Origin: Clostridia bacterium
GTDB lineage: Bacteria; Bacillota; Clostridia; Christensenellales; UBA1242
DNA: 7,130 nt
NCBI GenBank assembly: GCA_900766395.1
Contig: CAAFWB010000121.1
Coordinates: 1-7,130 of the forward strand
Reading direction: 5' to 3'
A program made the position numbers and the translations under genes. Of the stretch, positions 5,922 through 7,130 are shown one piece after another. Below the pieces are notes generated by a model that did not search any database, was not told the DNA's origin, and saw only the letters and a program-made list of their open reading frames with translations. Numbering within the stretch: the stretch's first letter is position 1; each line of letters begins with the position of its first letter.

Positions 5922-5959
5922 GTCAAATGAATAAAATGCATAAGGAAAAAGGAGGAAAA

Positions 5960-6958
5960 ATGAAGAAACTAAGCATAATTTTGGCGATCATGCTCTCACT
6001 TGTGAGTTTTGCGTTTGTTGGCTGCAAGAAAAATGATTCAAGCGTCATTCGTGTGAACGAAGTGACACACAGTATTTTTTATGCACCTTTTTATGTTGCC
6101 ATAAACAAGGGTTATTTCAAAGACGAAGGAATAACGATTGAACTAACAAATGGCGGCGGTTCAAACAATAGCATGACAGCGCTGATTACAAACGGAGCAG
6201 ATGTCGCTCTCTTGGGACCAGAAACTGCGGTTTACACCTATGCTCAAGGAGCAAAAGACCAGCCAGTTATTTTTGGACAGTTGACAAAGCGTGACGGGTC
6301 GTTTATGTTCACTCGTGACACAAACGAAAACTTTTCATGGAACAATGTTGTTGGCAAAGAAATTCTTGCCGGACGCAGAGGCGGAATGCCTTATATGGCT
6401 CTTGAATATCTGCTAAAACAAAAAGGACTTTTGGACAAAACAAACCTAAACACAGATGTTGCTTTTGCGAACATGGCAAGTGCTTATCAAGGCGGCCAAG
6501 GAGATTACACAACACTTTTTGAACCAACGGCAAGTGACATGGCGTCGAATGGTTTGGGAAAAATTGTTGCATCAATTGGGGCTGAAGTGGGAGAAGTTCC
6601 ATACACTGCGTTTATGGCAACAAAAAGCTTTATGGAGAAAAATCCAAAAACAATCAAGGCGTTTTTGAGAGCGGTGTGGAAAGGATATAATTTCCTTGTT
6701 AACGCACCAATCGAAGATGTTGCTGACGCACTCTCGCCATCTTTTGACGGCACTTCAAAACAAAACATTCAAGCCGCAATCACAACTTATAAATCTATTG
6801 ACGCATGGGTTTCAAATCCTGCGATGACAAAAGATTCATATAACAGACTTTGTGCAATCATGACAAGTGCTGGAGAACTTTCGGTCAGTGTTCCAATGGA
6901 AGCGATTGTTGATAATAGTTATGCAAATGAGGTCATGAGAGAACTTCTTGATATCTAA
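5960..6958 (+). CDS. ABC transporter solute-binding lipoprotein, NMT1/THI5-like
   Basis: This is the extracellular receptor of an ABC importer in the NMT1/SsuA/ThiY group, whose members bind thiamine precursors, sulfonates, taurine, nitrate and related small molecules. I chose the ATG at 5960 (332 residues), because GGAGG at 5951-5955 precedes it and the signal peptide then starts MKKLS; an in-frame ATG at 5927 would add 11 charged residues and lacks a site. The lipobox FVGC puts the lipid on Cys22. Domain one has the family opening SIFYAPFYVAINKGYF (38-53), the glycine loop TNGGGSNN (63-70) and LGPETAVY (85-92). The second lobe has GRRGGMPYMALEY (138-150), FEPTA (187-191) and GEVPYTAF (211-218). 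The length is typical. The substrate cannot be read from sequence. No permease or ATPase gene lies in the window; a terminator follows and the next gene has its own promoter. Confidence 0.93.
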   Translation: MKKLSIILAIMLSLVSFAFVGCKKNDSSVIRVNEVTHSIFYAPFYVAINKGYFKDEGITIELTNGGGSNNSMTALITNGADVALLGPETAVYTYAQGAKDQPVIFGQLTKRDGSFMFTRDTNENFSWNNVVGKEILAGRRGGMPYMALEYLLKQKGLLDKTNLNTDVAFANMASAYQGGQGDYTTLFEPTASDMASNGLGKIVASIGAEVGEVPYTAFMATKSFMEKNPKTIKAFLRAVWKGYNFLVNAPIEDVADALSPSFDGTSKQNIQAAITTYKSIDAWVSNPAMTKDSYNRLCAIMTSAGELSVSVPMEAIVDNSYANEVMRELLDI

Positions 6959-6988
6959 AAAAAAGATGGCGAAAGCCATTCTTTTTTG
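6957..6988 (+). terminator. Intrinsic terminator of the solute-binding protein gene
   Basis: ATGGC (6966-6970) and GCCAT (6975-6979) close a GAAA tetraloop, with an A-run on the left pairing to the T-run CTTTTTT on the right. The A-run includes the last bases of the TAA stop. The design is very like the terminator at 5069-5098. Confidence 0.85.
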
Positions 6989-7030
6989 CCATAAACAAAA
7001 TGTTTGAAAAAATCATATAATGTATGTTTT

Positions 7031-7063
7031 ACTTTTTCATTCCGTGAAAAAGTCTTCTTTTTT
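7031..7063 (+). terminator. Second hairpin with T-run, possible back-up terminator
   Basis: ACTTTTTCA (7031-7039) and TGAAAAAGT (7045-7053) form a perfect 9-bp stem with a 5-nt loop, followed by CTTCTTTTTTTT-like T-rich sequence. It lies 43 bp past the first terminator and immediately before the -35 of the next gene. A TATAAT at 7016-7021 just upstream has no -35 partner. It may insulate the next promoter, or end a transcript from elsewhere. Confidence 0.5.
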
Positions 7064-7092
7064 TAACACAAAGGCAATACTCTCAATATAAT
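7063..7092 (+). promoter_or_regulatory. Promoter of the next plus-strand gene
   Basis: TTAACA (7063-7068) and an exact TATAAT (7087-7092) are separated by 18 bp. Transcription would start near 7099, about 27 nt before the ATG at 7126. Confidence 0.7.
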
Positions 7093-7125
7093 GAAATAGA
7101 ACGAAAAACAGCAGGGAGAGTACAA

Positions 7126-7130
7126 ATGAA
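7126..7130 (+). CDS. Start of an unidentified gene (only the first codon in the window)
   Basis: AGGGAGAG at 7113-7120 is a good ribosome binding site 5 nt before an ATG at 7126, and a near-consensus promoter lies just upstream. Only ATGAA is present, so the product cannot be named. A permease or ATPase partner of the preceding solute-binding protein is a guess from typical gene order, but the separate promoter speaks slightly against a shared operon. Confidence 0.5.

Noticed and set aside
5927..5959. Upstream ATG at 5927 as the start of the solute-binding protein
   Set aside because: It would put 11 mostly polar residues before a normal signal peptide and has no ribosome binding site; GGAGG lies right before the ATG at 5960.
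7016..7062. Small RNA gene from TATAAT (7016-7021) to the T-run after the 7031-7053 hairpin
   Set aside because: No -35 element is found at a suitable distance and the transcript would be little more than one hairpin; a terminator role is simpler.
1..7130. CRISPR array, tRNA, insertion sequence ends, toxin-antitoxin pair or defence island
   Set aside because: No regularly spaced repeats, cloverleaf-like sequence, transposase frame with terminal repeats, or paired small overlapping genes were seen on either strand.
1..7130. Alternative genetic code
   Set aside because: All complete genes stop at TAA, Trp is read from TGG and no conserved Trp position requires TGA, so the standard bacterial code explains everything.

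Overview
The window is AT-rich, low-GC bacterial chromosome. It most resembles a member of the Bacillota (Clostridia-like), but this is inference from gene style and not from a marker gene. The reasons are sigma-70/SigA-type promoters close to TTGACA/TATAAT, strong AGGAGG-type ribosome binding sites, two Gram-positive-style lipoproteins, intrinsic terminators ending in T-runs, and TAA as the stop codon of all seven complete genes. Tryptophan is read from TGG and no gene needs TGA read-through, so the standard bacterial code fits. I see no rRNA, tRNA, CRISPR array, insertion sequence, phage gene or restriction/defence cassette.

Layout, left to right. Positions 1-575 (minus) hold the N-terminal 191 residues of a secreted YibQ-type divergent polysaccharide deacetylase that runs off the left edge. 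A divergent promoter region (576-692) with an imperfect 11-bp inverted repeat leads to a type II thymidine kinase, tdk (693-1283, plus). A membrane-anchored protein of unknown function follows (1390-1878, plus) with its own promoter. It converges on fhs, formate-tetrahydrofolate ligase (1917-3566, minus), and the two share a bidirectional terminator at 1877-1908. Upstream of fhs on the same strand is a six-helix HdeD/DUF308-like membrane protein (3654-4247, minus) with its own promoter and terminator.

From 4262 to 4522 is a 275-bp divergent regulatory region with candidate promoters in both directions and hairpins in the long leader of the next gene, a YjjX-type inosine/xanthosine triphosphatase (4523-5062, plus). 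It is followed by a small lipoprotein with a predicted beta-helix (5150-5851, plus) and an NMT1/THI5-like ABC transporter solute-binding lipoprotein (5960-6958, plus). The window ends with a promoter, ribosome binding site and start codon of one more plus-strand gene at 7126.

Most genes look like single transcription units: nearly every gap has a terminator, a promoter or both. The shared theme is nucleotide and one-carbon housekeeping (thymidine salvage, formyl-THF synthesis, clean-up of deaminated purine triphosphates) plus cell-surface functions (deacetylase-like protein, two lipoproteins, two membrane proteins). I do not see a convincing new multi-gene system. The least ordinary material is the hairpin-rich leader of the yjjX-like gene, the inverted repeat over the tdk promoter, the unknown anchored protein, and the solute-binding protein that is transcriptionally separate from its neighbours.
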